DNA from: DASUBV01 sp035763085
GTDB taxonomy: Bacteria; Actinomycetota; Actinomycetes; Streptosporangiales; Streptosporangiaceae
Assembly (NCBI GenBank): GCA_035763085.1
Contig: DASUBV010000140.1
Location: 1-44,539 of the forward strand
Length of the DNA stretch: 44,539 nucleotides
Direction of reading: 5' to 3'
Shown piece by piece: positions 7,704-16,746 of the stretch (its first letter is position 1; each line of letters begins with the position of its first letter). A program made the position numbers and the translations under genes. A model generated the notes under the pieces. It searched no databases and was not told where the DNA came from. It worked only from the letters and a program-made list of their open reading frames with translations.

Positions 7704-9479
7704 TCAGCCGGGTTCCTCCGGCGGGAGGTCGGCCAGCGCGGCGGCGATGTCGCCCTCGTCGTCGCCGGCCGCCCGGATCGCGCTCATCAACGCGTGCAGC
7801 ACCGAGTGCCGGTCCTCGCCCAGGTCCAGCAGGCGCTGGGCGGCGTCCCACAGTTCCGGCGGGTCGTCGCGCCAGAGCCGGTCGGCCAGCGCGACGTGCC
7901 GGTCCAGGTGCATGTCGGTGACCGGCGGGCCGAACTGGTCCTCGTGGTCAGCGGCCAGCAGCGAGCGCCGGTCCTCCGGCCGGGCCGGGTCCAGCCCGGC
8001 CAGGTCGATGCCGTGGTAGGTGCCGCGCAGCAGCGGGAACGCGAACGCGCGCCGGGCCAGCGCCTCCAGGTCGCCGTCTGGCAGCAGCCGCGCGACCAGC
8101 GCGGTGTCCAGGCCGAACGAGGCGGGGTCGCGGTAGGTGTCGGGGAAGGCGCGCATGGCGTCGAACACCGCGTCCAGCGTGGCGGCCGCGCACTCGCGGG
8201 ACAGGCCCGAGCGGGTGGTGGCCCAGCGGGTCCAGGCCAGCAGCACGTGCGGCATGGCGTCCTGCTCGGCCGGGGTCAGCATCACCTTGCGCGGGAGCCA
8301 GTCCAGCAAGAACGTCTCGGCCTTGGCCGGGCTCATCCGCAGCGGGCGGCCGAAGTCACGGTCGCACCCGTAGTTCACGATGTGGTCGGCGCACCGGCTG
8401 GCGGCCTCGCGGTCCGACAGGTCCTCGGCCTCGTCCGAGGCCAGGAACTCGGCCACCAGCATGGCCCGCCGGTCCTTGCGCCAGACCGGGCGCCGGGTGA
8501 CAGCGGCCATCGCCGACCCGGCCGGGGGAGCCATGCTGACCGTGCCCTTGCGCGGGGCCGGCGGCAGCGTCCGCACCCGGGCCCGGATGAAGGCGTGGTA
8601 GGAGGGGAACGAGGCGCTGACCGCCGGATCCGTCGCGCTCTCGGTGGCCGCCAGGGCGGCTGCCAGCAGCCGCCGGGCCAGCGGCGGGTCGACCTGCGTG
8701 AAGGTGGTCCGCGGGGCCGCCGTGGCCGCCTGCTTCCCGGTGCCGCGCGCCGGGCCCTGGCCGCGGGACTGGCCCCCGCGCGCCGGGCCGCCCGCCTCGC
8801 CCTCGGCCGGCGGCGCGCTGGCGTCGCGGCAGTAGTCCAGCAGCTTGCTCACCTGCGAGGTGACCCACCCGTCGCGGGCCAGGCCGCCGGCGTTGTAATC
8901 CACGACCACGACCAGGGCGTGCTGCTCCTGGCCGGCGTAGCTGAAGACGCACACGACCTCGTCGCGGTCCCCGTAGGCGTCGGCGTTCACGTAGCACTCG
9001 GCGGCCTCGACCGCGCCCACGTGGTCGGCCCAGGCCGGCCGGGCCACGCCGCGCTCCATCAGCTCCAGGGCGGCCTGCTCGGCCTGGGCGCACTGCCGCG
9101 GCGTGCCCAGGCAGGCGATGCCCGACAGCAGCGCGAGGGCGGCGGGGCTGCCCTGCTCTGCGGCGTAGGCGACCAGGCCCTCGCCGATCAGCTCCTCGAT
9201 GTCGGCCCGGCGGCGGCGCGCTGACCGCATCCCGGCCCGGCCCGGCTGCTGGCCCCACCAGGTGCCGAGCAGCTCGCTGACCATGAGCTCGGCATCCAGC
9301 GGGCTCCGGACGGCCAGCAGCTCGCGGGCGGCGCGCAGCATCTCCGCGAACAGCGCGTTCGGCGGGGGCGCGGGCAGGGTAAGGCTGCGGCGTTTCTGAG
9401 TGGTAGATCCGGAATGGCCCGAGCCGGGAGAAGATCCGCTTCCTCCCGAGGGGTCGCGGCGTCGGCTGTGCGGGCTCAC
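7704..9479 (-). CDS. large conserved-type protein of unknown function
   Basis: The 591-residue protein is soluble, with no signal or membrane segment. After a basic Ser/Arg-rich N-terminus (about 1-45) it has an Ala-rich helical domain including a DAELMVSELLG segment, a mid-section with DYNAGGLARDGWV, a disordered Gly/Arg/Ala linker (about 220-250), and a C-terminal helical domain ending in PPELWDAAQRLLDLGEDRH followed by SVLHAL. That last pattern recalls DUF1841-like proteins, a tentative match only. No catalytic motif is recognised. The GTG at 9479 is preceded by GGGAAG; a later start at the ATG of MLRAARELL is possible. It is convergent with the AAA+ gene, so a joint role is not implied by operon structure. 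Confidence 0.75.
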   Translation of the reverse strand: MSPHSRRRDPSGGSGSSPGSGHSGSTTQKRRSLTLPAPPPNALFAEMLRAARELLAVRSPLDAELMVSELLGTWWGQQPGRAGMRSARRRRADIEELIGEGLVAYAAEQGSPAALALLSGIACLGTPRQCAQAEQAALELMERGVARPAWADHVGAVEAAECYVNADAYGDRDEVVCVFSYAGQEQHALVVVVDYNAGGLARDGWVTSQVSKLLDYCRDASAPPAEGEAGGPARGGQSRGQGPARGTGKQAATAAPRTTFTQVDPPLARRLLAAALAATESATDPAVSASFPSYHAFIRARVRTLPPAPRKGTVSMAPPAGSAMAAVTRRPVWRKDRRAMLVAEFLASDEAEDLSDREAASRCADHIVNYGCDRDFGRPLRMSPAKAETFLLDWLPRKVMLTPAEQDAMPHVLLAWTRWATTRSGLSRECAAATLDAVFDAMRAFPDTYRDPASFGLDTALVARLLPDGDLEALARRAFAFPLLRGTYHGIDLAGLDPARPEDRRSLLAADHEDQFGPPVTDMHLDRHVALADRLWRDDPPELWDAAQRLLDLGEDRHSVLHALMSAIRAAGDDEGDIAAALADLPPEEPG

Positions 9480-10016
9480 GTGCCTAGCTTCCCAGATTCG
9501 CGCGGGCAGATGCTATGGCTGCGCCCGGCGTGCCGTCCGATTCCTTCGCAGACGATGGCATTCGCCGCTGATGTTCGCTCTGGGCCGCTGCCGCAGCGTC
9601 CACGGAGGCTGAGACAGGCCAGAACCGGGCCAGGTTGCACCCGGCCAGGATAGGGCCATCACGGCCGAAAGGTGCCCGGTGGCATTCTTTAGTGCCGCCG
9701 GCTGCTAGCGGAGCGTAGCTGTCTGCCGGTCCGCCGTTCATTGCGGGCGGTTTTGCGGGGTCTGGCACGCAGGCAGAGGTTTGGTCAGGTAACGTCCTTC
9801 AACGGTATGTCTGTGCCGCGCCGGGGGTCCGGCTGGCCGGGCATCGCCGTTCGCTGCGGGTCAGTGCCCGCAGCCTCTGCCCCTTGGTGCCCCCGGGTAA
9901 GCCGGAACTGCCGGTCATCCCGCAGCATCTAGGACATAATTCCTGACCGGGGCTGGTCGCCGCCGAGCCCGGCGGACGACAGGTAGTACCTGCGCGAGAG
10001 AGACGGGCGAATCGGG
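9480..10016. promoter_or_regulatory. intergenic region upstream of the peptide ABC operon
   Basis: No supported gene lies in this 537-base divergent region. Base composition is less GC-rich than in the flanking genes. A -10-like CATAAT at 9935-9940 has a weak -35 candidate CGGTCA at 9912-9917 (17-base spacer); if used it would leave a leader of about 70 bases before 10017. An 18-base imperfect dyad centred near 9690 (GGCA...TGCC around TTCTTTAG) is also seen. Promoter position is a guess. Confidence 0.35.
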
Positions 10017-11972
10017 ATGCGAGACGGAGTTGCGGCCAGGCTGCGAGCCAGCCGGGAGCGCATGACCGCCAGACAGCACCAGGGTGCCGGCCCGCCGGCG
10101 GCCGCACGCCCGGTGGCCCGGCGGCGGGCTCGCCGCGGGCTGGCGGCGGGCTGCGCGGCCGCGGCCCTCGCCCTGGTGGCCGCGGCCTGCGGGTCCGGCA
10201 ACTCGCCCGTTCAGGCCGGGCACGGCACGCCGCAGTCCGGCGGCACCGTCAACTGGGCCGAGCAGCCGCAGAACTTCCCGGACTTCATCTTCCCGTTCAC
10301 GCCGCTCGCCAAGTTCACGATCACCAACATCAACTCGTTCCAGGCCCTGATGTACCGGCCGCTGTACTGGTTCGGCAACAAAGAGCAGCCGACGCTCAGC
10401 CCCGACCTCAGCCTGGCCTATCCGCCCGTGTACCACGGGAACCAGGCCATCATCAAGCTCAAGACCAACTACCGCTGGTCTGACGGCACCCCGGTGACCG
10501 CGCAGAATGTCATCTTCTGGATGAACATGATGAAGGCCGAGGCGGCGGCAGCCAACGCATCAGGCACCATCGGCTGGGGCGGCTACATCAAGGGCTACAT
10601 CCCCGACAACATCTCCAGTTACAAGGCAGTCGGCACCCATGAGGTCGTCTTCACGATCAAGGGGCCGTTCTCGCAGCCGTGGTTCACCGCGAACGAGCTC
10701 AGCCAGATCACGCCGATGCCCAAGGCATGGGACCGGACCGCGACCGGGTCGAGCAACTGCACGGCCGTCGTGGCCGACTGCGCGGCCGTCTACAACTACC
10801 TCAACGCCCAGGCCAGGGATACCAAGACCTACGCGACGTCCAGGATCTGGGGCGTGGTCGACGGCCCGTGGAAGCTGAAGAGCTTCGCGGTGGACGGCAC
10901 CGTCGTGTTCACCTATAACTCCGCCTACGGCGGCAAGGTGCCCGCGCACCACATCACGACGTTCATCGAGCGGCCGTTCACCACGGAGCAGGAGGAGTAC
11001 AACGTGCTCCAGGCCGGCGGCGCGAACGGGCTCCAGATCGGCTACCTGCCGACCGTCGATGCCCCGGTGCGCCCGGCCGGCGCCGCGGTCGGCGAGAATC
11101 CGCTGCCCGGCTACCAGCTGGCGCCGCAGTTCGCCTGGGGGCTCAGCTACGTCCCGTTCGACTTCCGGAACCCGGCCGTCGCGCCGATGTTCAACCAGCT
11201 GTACATCCGGCAGGCGATGCAGTTGCTGACCGACCAGGAGGGCGTGGTCAGCGGGCCGCTGCACGGGTATGGCGCGGTGTCGCTCGGCCCGGTCGGCGTC
11301 GTGCCGGTGACCAAGTACCTGTCGCCCCAGCTCAAAAAGGGCGACCAGTTCGCGCTGAATCCCGGCCGGGCCACGACCCTGCTGGCCAGTCATGGCTGGA
11401 CCATGGTCAACGGGGTCCGCACGTGCACCCGGCCCGGTGCCGGGGCCGCCGACTGCGGCAAGGGCGTCAAGTCCGGCGCCCAGCTGTCGTTCAGCCTCAT
11501 CTACGACGAGGGACTGTCCTGGGTTGCCTCGGCGGTCAGGGAGTTCGCCTCCAACGCCGCTGACGTGGGAATCAAGATCAACCTGACCGGGGCCTCCTTC
11601 AACACCGTGGTCGGCAACATCGGGAGCAATACCTGGGACCTGCTGGACTGGGGCGGCGGCTGGAGCTACGCGCCCGACTACCTGCCGACCGGCGAGGAGC
11701 TGTTCGGCACGAATTCGGTGGACAACATCGGCGGCTACAGCAACCACCACAACGACCAGCTGATCACCGAGACCCTGCACGCCAACTCGCCCGCGGCGTT
11801 CTACAAGGCGTTCTACAGGTGGGAGAACTTCCTGGCCGCCCAGCTGCCGAACCTGATGGAGCCTGAGGGGCCGAACCAGCTGACCGAGACCAGGAACGAC
11901 CTGAATGCCGACAACGGCGTGCAGTCGCCGACGCTGGCACTCACCCCGGAAGACTGGTTCTACGTGAAGTGA
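10017..11972 (+). CDS. peptide ABC transporter substrate-binding lipoprotein (family 5)
   Basis: This 651-residue protein is the extracellular solute receptor of the operon that follows. It has a basic N-terminus, a hydrophobic stretch and a lipobox LVAAAC with Cys58 as the expected lipidation site, then a family 5 solute-binding fold of normal length. Typical segments include MYRPLYWFG near the mature N-terminus and YRWSDGTPVTAQNVIFW, which matches the family signature for oligopeptide/dipeptide/nickel receptors. ATG 10017 is used; ATG 10062 (GGGAGCGC just before it) would shorten the cytoplasmic lead to a more usual length and is a good alternative. The ligand is unknown, though linked permeases and ATPases of the Dpp/Opp class point to peptides or similar amphiphiles. 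Confidence 0.92.
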   Translation: MRDGVAARLRASRERMTARQHQGAGPPAAARPVARRRARRGLAAGCAAAALALVAAACGSGNSPVQAGHGTPQSGGTVNWAEQPQNFPDFIFPFTPLAKFTITNINSFQALMYRPLYWFGNKEQPTLSPDLSLAYPPVYHGNQAIIKLKTNYRWSDGTPVTAQNVIFWMNMMKAEAAAANASGTIGWGGYIKGYIPDNISSYKAVGTHEVVFTIKGPFSQPWFTANELSQITPMPKAWDRTATGSSNCTAVVADCAAVYNYLNAQARDTKTYATSRIWGVVDGPWKLKSFAVDGTVVFTYNSAYGGKVPAHHITTFIERPFTTEQEEYNVLQAGGANGLQIGYLPTVDAPVRPAGAAVGENPLPGYQLAPQFAWGLSYVPFDFRNPAVAPMFNQLYIRQAMQLLTDQEGVVSGPLHGYGAVSLGPVGVVPVTKYLSPQLKKGDQFALNPGRATTLLASHGWTMVNGVRTCTRPGAGAADCGKGVKSGAQLSFSLIYDEGLSWVASAVREFASNAADVGIKINLTGASFNTVVGNIGSNTWDLLDWGGGWSYAPDYLPTGEELFGTNSVDNIGGYSNHHNDQLITETLHANSPAAFYKAFYRWENFLAAQLPNLMEPEGPNQLTETRNDLNADNGVQSPTLALTPEDWFYVK

Positions 11973-12000
11973 GGCGCCAGACTCACCCGCCGGGCTGGAC

Positions 12001-12168
12001 AGTGCCAGTCCGGCGGGCCACCCCCCGGAACCCCCAGTCCGGGGCGGCCCGCCCCGGGACCGGACTGGCCCGGCGGGCCACCCCCTGGAACCCCCAGTCC
12101 GGGGCGCTCCGCCCCGGCACCGGGCTGGCCCGGGGGGCCGCCCCCCGGAACCCCCGGCCGGGGGCATA
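12001..12168 (+). repeat. 60-bp tandem repeat with GC hairpin core, inside the ABC operon
   Basis: Nearly three copies of a 60-bp unit are present; the marker GGAACCCCC starts at 12027, 12087 and 12147, exactly 60 apart. Each copy has GGCGGGCCACCCCC or GGGGGGCCGCCCCC before the marker and CAGTCCGGGGCG after it. The third copy folds as CCGGGGGG / CCCCCCGG with loop CCG. The array fills the gap between the binding-protein stop and the permease start and belongs to the dispersed family described in the findings. It could lower downstream expression by forming RNA hairpins; that is inference. Confidence 0.9.
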
Positions 12169-13122
12169 GTGACTGCTTACCTGGCCCGGCGGGCCCTGCA
12201 GTCGGTGGCCGCGCTGGTGCTGGTCACGCTGATCCTGTTCTTCCTGCTCGGGCTGGTGCCCGGCGGCCCGGCGGCGGCGATGCTCGGGGCGCACCCCACC
12301 GCGGCGGAGGTCAGCCTGATCCGCGGCGCGCTGGGCGTGCACAGCCCGTTCCTGCTGCAGTACGTCGCCTGGGTGGGCCAGGTCCTGCACGGGAACCTGG
12401 GCTTCTCCAACTACTTCAACGAGCCTGTCTCGGCGCTGCTGGCGGCCAGCCTGCCGCGGACGCTGGCCCTGACGATCACCTCGACGCTGCTCGCGCTGAT
12501 CGTCGCCGTCCCGCTCGGGCTGGCCCAGGCGCTGCGCCGCGGCACGGCCACCGATCACGTGCTGCGCGGGCTGACCTTCGTGGCCTACGGGACGCCGTCG
12601 TTCGTGCTGGGCACCGTGGCCATCCTGATCTTCGCGGTGAAGATGCACGCGCTCGGCGCGGAGGGGCCGCAGGCGGCCGGGTTCGGCGCCATCATCGCCG
12701 ACTGGCACGACCTGACCCTGCCGGTGCTGACGCTGGCTCTGCTCACCATCGGGGTGTTCAGCCGGAACATGCGCTCCTCGGCGGTCGACAGCCTGGCCGA
12801 GGACTACGTGCGGACGGCCCGGTCCAAGGGCGCCGACGAGCGGCGCGTGCTGCGCCGGCACGTGCTGCCCAACGCGCTGATCCCGCTGGTTACGCTGATA
12901 GGCCTGAGCATCCCGCAGATCGTCGGCGGCGCGCTGGTGACCGAGAGCGTGTTCAACATCCGGGGCATGGGCTGGCAGATCTGGCAGGCTGCCCAGCACA
13001 AGGACTTCCCGGTCGTGCTCGGCTTCACGCTGGTCATCGGCGTCGGGGCGGTGCTCGGCTCGCTGCTGGCCGACCTCGGCTACGCCGCTCTTGACCCCCG
13101 CGTCCGGCTGGTGCGCCGGTGA
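12169..13122 (+). CDS. peptide ABC transporter permease, DppB type
   Basis: The 317-residue protein is the first inner-membrane permease of the transporter. It opens with the family's usual short cytoplasmic head and first helix (MTAYLARRALQSV), and has about six helices. The coupling loop that contacts the ATPase is visible near residues 211-240 as EDYVRTARSKGADERRVL followed by HVLPNALIPL, a clear EAA motif. Length is normal for DppB/GsiC. GTG 12169 directly follows the GC-rich repeat array and has only a G-rich run as ribosome site, so its translation may depend on how that array folds. It overlaps the next permease by four bases (GTGA), indicating translational coupling. Confidence 0.93.
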   Translation: MTAYLARRALQSVAALVLVTLILFFLLGLVPGGPAAAMLGAHPTAAEVSLIRGALGVHSPFLLQYVAWVGQVLHGNLGFSNYFNEPVSALLAASLPRTLALTITSTLLALIVAVPLGLAQALRRGTATDHVLRGLTFVAYGTPSFVLGTVAILIFAVKMHALGAEGPQAAGFGAIIADWHDLTLPVLTLALLTIGVFSRNMRSSAVDSLAEDYVRTARSKGADERRVLRRHVLPNALIPLVTLIGLSIPQIVGGALVTESVFNIRGMGWQIWQAAQHKDFPVVLGFTLVIGVGAVLGSLLADLGYAALDPRVRLVRR

Positions 13123-14126
13123 CCGTGGCACGCGAGCCGGCCGGGCCGGCCAGGGGAGCGCAGCCCGGCCGCGCCCGCGGTCGGCATGCCGGGGCGCCCG
13201 GTCCCGCCGTCCGGCCCCGGCCTGGCGGCCCGCCCGGCCCGGCCGGGGCGGCCGGGCGCCCGGACGAGGCCCGCCCCGTCGGCTCGCTGGAGCGGGTCCG
13301 TGCGGCACTGGCGGTCAGCCCGCTGACCTGCGCGGGCCTGGGCATCATCGTTCTGGTGGCGCTGCTGTGCTTCGGCGGTCCGCTGTTCTATCACTGGGAC
13401 CCCACCCACGTGCAGCTGGCGCTGGCCAACCTGCCGCCGGGCAGCGGGCACCCGCTGGGCACCGACGCCAACGGCGTGGACATCCTGGGCCAGCTGATGG
13501 CCGGCGGCCAGATCTCGCTGGAGGCCGGCGTGGCCGCCGGGGTGCTAGCCGCGGTGGTCGGGTCGCTGTGGGGCGCGGTCGCGGGCTATTTCGGAGGCGC
13601 GGTGGATGCGATCATGATGCGGATCGTCGACGCCGCCATCGCAATCCCGTCGCTGGTGCTGCTCCTGCTGCTGGTCACCATCTACACGCCGTCGGCATTC
13701 GTGCTGGTGGTGGTCATCGCCGCCACCTCGTGGCTGGGCACCTCCCGGCTGGTGCGGGCCGAGGCCCTGACCCTGCGGGTGCGGGAGTACGTGCAGGTCG
13801 TCCGCGTCATGGGCGGCGGGGACGTGCGGTCGATCCTGCGGCATATCGCCCCCAACGCAGCCGGCACCATCGCGGTCAACGTCACCTTCCAGGTGGCCAA
13901 CGCGATCCTGACCCTGGCCACGCTGAGCTACCTGGGCCTGGGCGTGCAGCCGCCGTCGGTGGACTGGGGCGACATCATCGGCAACGGCATCCAGCTCATC
14001 GACAATGGCTACTGGTGGCAGATCTACCCGGCCGGCCTGGCGATCGTCGCCGTGGTGGTCGCCTTCACCATGCTGGGCGACGGGCTGCGCGACACCCTGG
14101 GCTCGTCCGCTGACTCGCGACGATAG
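13119..14126 (+). CDS. peptide ABC transporter permease, DppC type
   Basis: This 335-residue protein is the second permease. It has an unusually long Pro/Gly/Arg-rich cytoplasmic N-terminus (about 1-60) before the DppC_N-like helix, then the OppC-type extracellular motif HPLGTDANGVDIL and five further helices. The EAA coupling loop reads REYVQVVRVMGGGDVRSIL followed by HIAPNA. GTG 13119 overlaps the preceding stop as GTGA, which supports that start in spite of the low-complexity lead; in-frame starts further on are possible. It forms the heterodimeric channel with the DppB-type protein. The ATPase gene begins seven bases after its stop. Confidence 0.93.
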   Translation: MTVAREPAGPARGAQPGRARGRHAGAPGPAVRPRPGGPPGPAGAAGRPDEARPVGSLERVRAALAVSPLTCAGLGIIVLVALLCFGGPLFYHWDPTHVQLALANLPPGSGHPLGTDANGVDILGQLMAGGQISLEAGVAAGVLAAVVGSLWGAVAGYFGGAVDAIMMRIVDAAIAIPSLVLLLLLVTIYTPSAFVLVVVIAATSWLGTSRLVRAEALTLRVREYVQVVRVMGGGDVRSILRHIAPNAAGTIAVNVTFQVANAILTLATLSYLGLGVQPPSVDWGDIIGNGIQLIDNGYWWQIYPAGLAIVAVVVAFTMLGDGLRDTLGSSADSRR

Positions 14127-14133
14127 AGGACCG

Positions 14134-16419
14134 ATGGCGCCGCTGCTCGAGATCACGGACCTGCGCACGGAGATCCGGCTCCGGACGTCGGTCGTCCGCG
14201 CCCTGGACGGGGTCAGCATGTCGGTGTCGGCGGGCGAGTGCCTGGGCCTGGTGGGGGAGTCGGGCAGCGGCAAGACGATCACCGCGCTGTCGGTGCTGCG
14301 GCTGCTGCCGCCCGGCGGCGTGATCACCGGCGGCCGGGTCAGCCTGGACGGCACCGACCTGGTCTCGCTCACCGCCCCGGACCTGCGGCAGGTCCGCGGC
14401 AGCGACATCGGCATGATCTTCCAGGACCCGGCCAGCGCGCTGAACCCGGTCATGACGATCGGGGCCCAGGTCGCCGAGCCGCTCGAGCTGCACCGGGGGA
14501 TGGCCAGGCGCGAGGCGCTGCGGCGGGCCGAGGAAGTGCTCGGCCTGGTCCAGATGCCCGAGCCGCAGCGGGTGATGGCCCGGTACCCGCACGAGCTGTC
14601 GGGCGGCATGCGCCAGCGGGCCATGATCGCGATCGCGCTGGTCTGCGAGCCGCGGCTGCTGATCGCCGACGAGCCGACCACGGCCCTGGACGTGACCATC
14701 CAGCGGCAGATCCTGGACCTGATCGATGACCTGCGGCAGCGGCTGCAGATGGCCGTCATCCTGGTCACTCATGACCTGGGCGTGATCGGGGCGCACTCGG
14801 ACCGGGTGGCGGTCATGTACGGCGGCCAGATCGTGGAGTCGGCATCCACGGCCACGGTGTTCGCCAGTCCCCGGCACCCCTACACCGAGGCGCTGTTCGA
14901 TGCCCTGCCGGAGATGGCGCCGGCCGGGCTGGCCGGCGCCGGTGGGCGGACCCTGTACAGCATCCCCGGCCAGCCGCCGGACCTGACCGCGCCGATGGCC
15001 GGCTGCCGGTTCGCGCCCCGGTGCCGCCGCGCCAGCGACTTCTGCGTCACCCGCGAGCCGGCGCTGGACGGCGACCATCCCGGCCACGTGTACGCCTGCT
15101 TCTACCCGGTCGAGCCGCGTGGCCGCGCGGCGGCCGATGGCCGGGCGGCCGGCGGCGCCGGGCCGCTGGTCAGCGCCTGGGACCGGCCCGCCGGCCGGGC
15201 GCAGCCCGGGGCCGCGCCGGCGCCCGGCGGGCTGCCCGACGGCATCGGGATGCCGGGGAACTGGCCCTATGAGGACCGCTCGGCCGCCGTCAGCCCGTTC
15301 ACCGGCGAGTACGCGATCGGCCAGTTCGGCGGCATGGGCCAGCCGGGAACGGCGGGCCCGGAGCCGGTCCTGCGGGTCAGCGGGCTGGTGAAGAACTACC
15401 CGGTGTACAGCGGGGCGGTGGTGCGGCGCGCGACCGGCGAGGTCAGCGCGGTGGCCGGGGTGAGCTTCGACATCACGCCCGGCCAGACGTTCGGCCTGGT
15501 CGGCGAGTCCGGCTGCGGCAAGACCACGCTGGCCCGGCTGCTGGCGGGCCTGGAGCAGGCCGACGCGGGGTCCATCGCCTTCCGCGGCACCGACCTGACG
15601 GCGCTGAGCCGCGGCCAGCGGCGCAAGGCCGGCACCGGGATCCAGCTGATGTTCCAGGACCCGTTCGGGTCCCTGGACCCGCGGATGCGGGTCGGCACGA
15701 TCCTGCGCGAGCCGCTGATCATCGCCAAGGCGGGCCGCAAGCGCTCGCACTGGCGCACGGTGGCCCGGTTCCTGGACGAGGTGGGCATGCCCGCCGACTC
15801 GGTGCGGCGCTTCCCGCGGGAGTTCTCCGGCGGCCAGCGGCAGCGGCTGGCGCTGGCCCGCGCGCTCATCCTGCAGCCGGACCTGATCGTCGCCGACGAG
15901 CCGGTCTCGGCCCTGGACGTCTCGGTCCAGGCGCAGATCCTCAACCTGATGCGCCGGCTGCAGCGCCAGTACGGCCTCAGCTACCTGTTCATCTCCCATG
16001 ACCTGTCGGTGGTCCGGTACATGGCCGACGTCATCGGCGTGATGTACCTGGGCAAGATGGTCGAGATCGGACCGGCCGAGATGGTCTGCACCGTGCCGGC
16101 CCACCCCTACACCCGCGGCCTCATCGACGCGGTCCCCGTGGTGGCTCTCAGCGCCGCCGGCAGGCATCCTGGCCAGCCGATCGCCGGCGAGCAGCCGGTC
16201 ACCGCCCGCCCGCCGTCCGGATGCCGGTTCCGGACCCGGTGCCCGCTGGCGGCCGAGATCTGCGCGGTGCAGGAGCCGCCGCTGCGGCCCACGGCCACCG
16301 GCGGTCAACTGGTCGCCTGTCACTTCCCGCTGCACGGCAGCGATGCCGGGCCCGGCGGCCAGGGCAGCCCCGGCCAGGCCGGCCATGCCGCCTCCGTGCC
16401 CGGCGTGTCGGCGAGCTAG
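14134..16419 (+). CDS. fused double ATPase of peptide ABC transporter (DppD-DppF type)
   Basis: The 761-residue protein joins the two ATPases that are separate in classic Dpp/Opp systems. Domain 1 has Walker A GESGSGKT at 41-48, signature LSGGMRQRA and Walker B LLIADEPTTALD; domain 2 has Walker A GESGCGKT near 457, signature FSGGQRQRLA and Walker B LIVADEPVSALD. Each is followed by the oligopeptide-transporter C-terminal region with spaced cysteines (CRFAPRC...C...C and CRFRTRC...C...C), which in some relatives hold an Fe-S cluster. A roughly 100-residue Pro/Gly/Ala linker joins the halves. The frame is open upstream to 14005, inside the permease gene; ATG 14134 with AGAGGA fits the operon and the domain start. 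Confidence 0.94.
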   Translation: MAPLLEITDLRTEIRLRTSVVRALDGVSMSVSAGECLGLVGESGSGKTITALSVLRLLPPGGVITGGRVSLDGTDLVSLTAPDLRQVRGSDIGMIFQDPASALNPVMTIGAQVAEPLELHRGMARREALRRAEEVLGLVQMPEPQRVMARYPHELSGGMRQRAMIAIALVCEPRLLIADEPTTALDVTIQRQILDLIDDLRQRLQMAVILVTHDLGVIGAHSDRVAVMYGGQIVESASTATVFASPRHPYTEALFDALPEMAPAGLAGAGGRTLYSIPGQPPDLTAPMAGCRFAPRCRRASDFCVTREPALDGDHPGHVYACFYPVEPRGRAAADGRAAGGAGPLVSAWDRPAGRAQPGAAPAPGGLPDGIGMPGNWPYEDRSAAVSPFTGEYAIGQFGGMGQPGTAGPEPVLRVSGLVKNYPVYSGAVVRRATGEVSAVAGVSFDITPGQTFGLVGESGCGKTTLARLLAGLEQADAGSIAFRGTDLTALSRGQRRKAGTGIQLMFQDPFGSLDPRMRVGTILREPLIIAKAGRKRSHWRTVARFLDEVGMPADSVRRFPREFSGGQRQRLALARALILQPDLIVADEPVSALDVSVQAQILNLMRRLQRQYGLSYLFISHDLSVVRYMADVIGVMYLGKMVEIGPAEMVCTVPAHPYTRGLIDAVPVVALSAAGRHPGQPIAGEQPVTARPPSGCRFRTRCPLAAEICAVQEPPLRPTATGGQLVACHFPLHGSDAGPGGQGSPGQAGHAASVPGVSAS

Positions 16420-16432
16420 CCCGGTTCTGCTG

Positions 16433-16590
16433 GCCCGGGGGCGACCCACTGAAGCCCCGATGCCGCCCTCCGGCCGGCGTGCTCTGCTGGCCGGAGGGCG
16501 GCCCCTGGAACCCCCGGTGTCGCCCTCCGGGCGGCGGGTAGCGCAGGGCGGCGACCCCTGGAAACCCCCCGCGCCGCCCTCCGGGCGAGG
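16433..16590 (+). repeat. GC hairpin tandem repeat after the ABC operon
   Basis: Three copies of a 53-57 bp unit carry the core ...GGCGACCCCTGGAA plus a C-run at about 16450, 16507 and 16560, with CCGCCCTCCGG between them; the first copy has TGAAGCCCC in place of GGAACCCCC. The core matches the arrays at 12.0 and 21.3 kb, but the spacer is local. The array begins about 14 bases after the ATPase stop, so it may act as a terminator or a pause site. Confidence 0.8.
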
Positions 16591-16707
16591 TGCAGGCGGC
16601 GCCGCGACCTGCGAGGTGATTGCCGGCAGTTGTCGTCGGCGGGCTTCTTGCGCCCGTTGTTGCCGCTAGCCTTCTTGTGTCCGCAGTGAGCAGGAAGGAG
16701 ATCTTCC

Positions 16708-16746
16708 ATGGCACGCGCTCGCACGGGTGCGGGGTGTTCGGTGTGA
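16708..16746 (+). CDS. possible 12-residue leader peptide coupled to the SpoIIE gene
   Basis: A strong ribosome site GGAAGGAG (16693-16700) is followed at seven bases by ATG 16708, which opens a 12-codon frame (MARARTGAGCSV) ending in TGA at 16744-16746. That stop overlaps, as GTGA, a GTG at 16743 in the frame of the SpoIIE-family gene. No comparably good ribosome site sits directly before 16743 or the ATG at 16755. This arrangement suggests translational coupling. It could instead mark a sequencing or real frameshift at the gene's 5' end. Confidence 0.45.
   Translation: MARARTGAGCSV

Noticed and set aside
9484..9768. 94-codon minus-strand frame upstream of the unknown 591-residue gene
   Set aside because: No ribosome site, mixed codon third positions and no family resemblance; it lies in sequence that looks intergenic.
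10017..16419. Nickel rather than peptide transporter
   Set aside because: The family includes both, but there are no nickel enzyme or NikR genes here and the fused ATPase is typical of peptide systems; the substrate was left open.
14065..16449. 794-codon minus-strand open frame opposite the fused ATPase gene
   Set aside because: Shadow of high third-position GC; the plus frame holds all ABC ATPase motifs.
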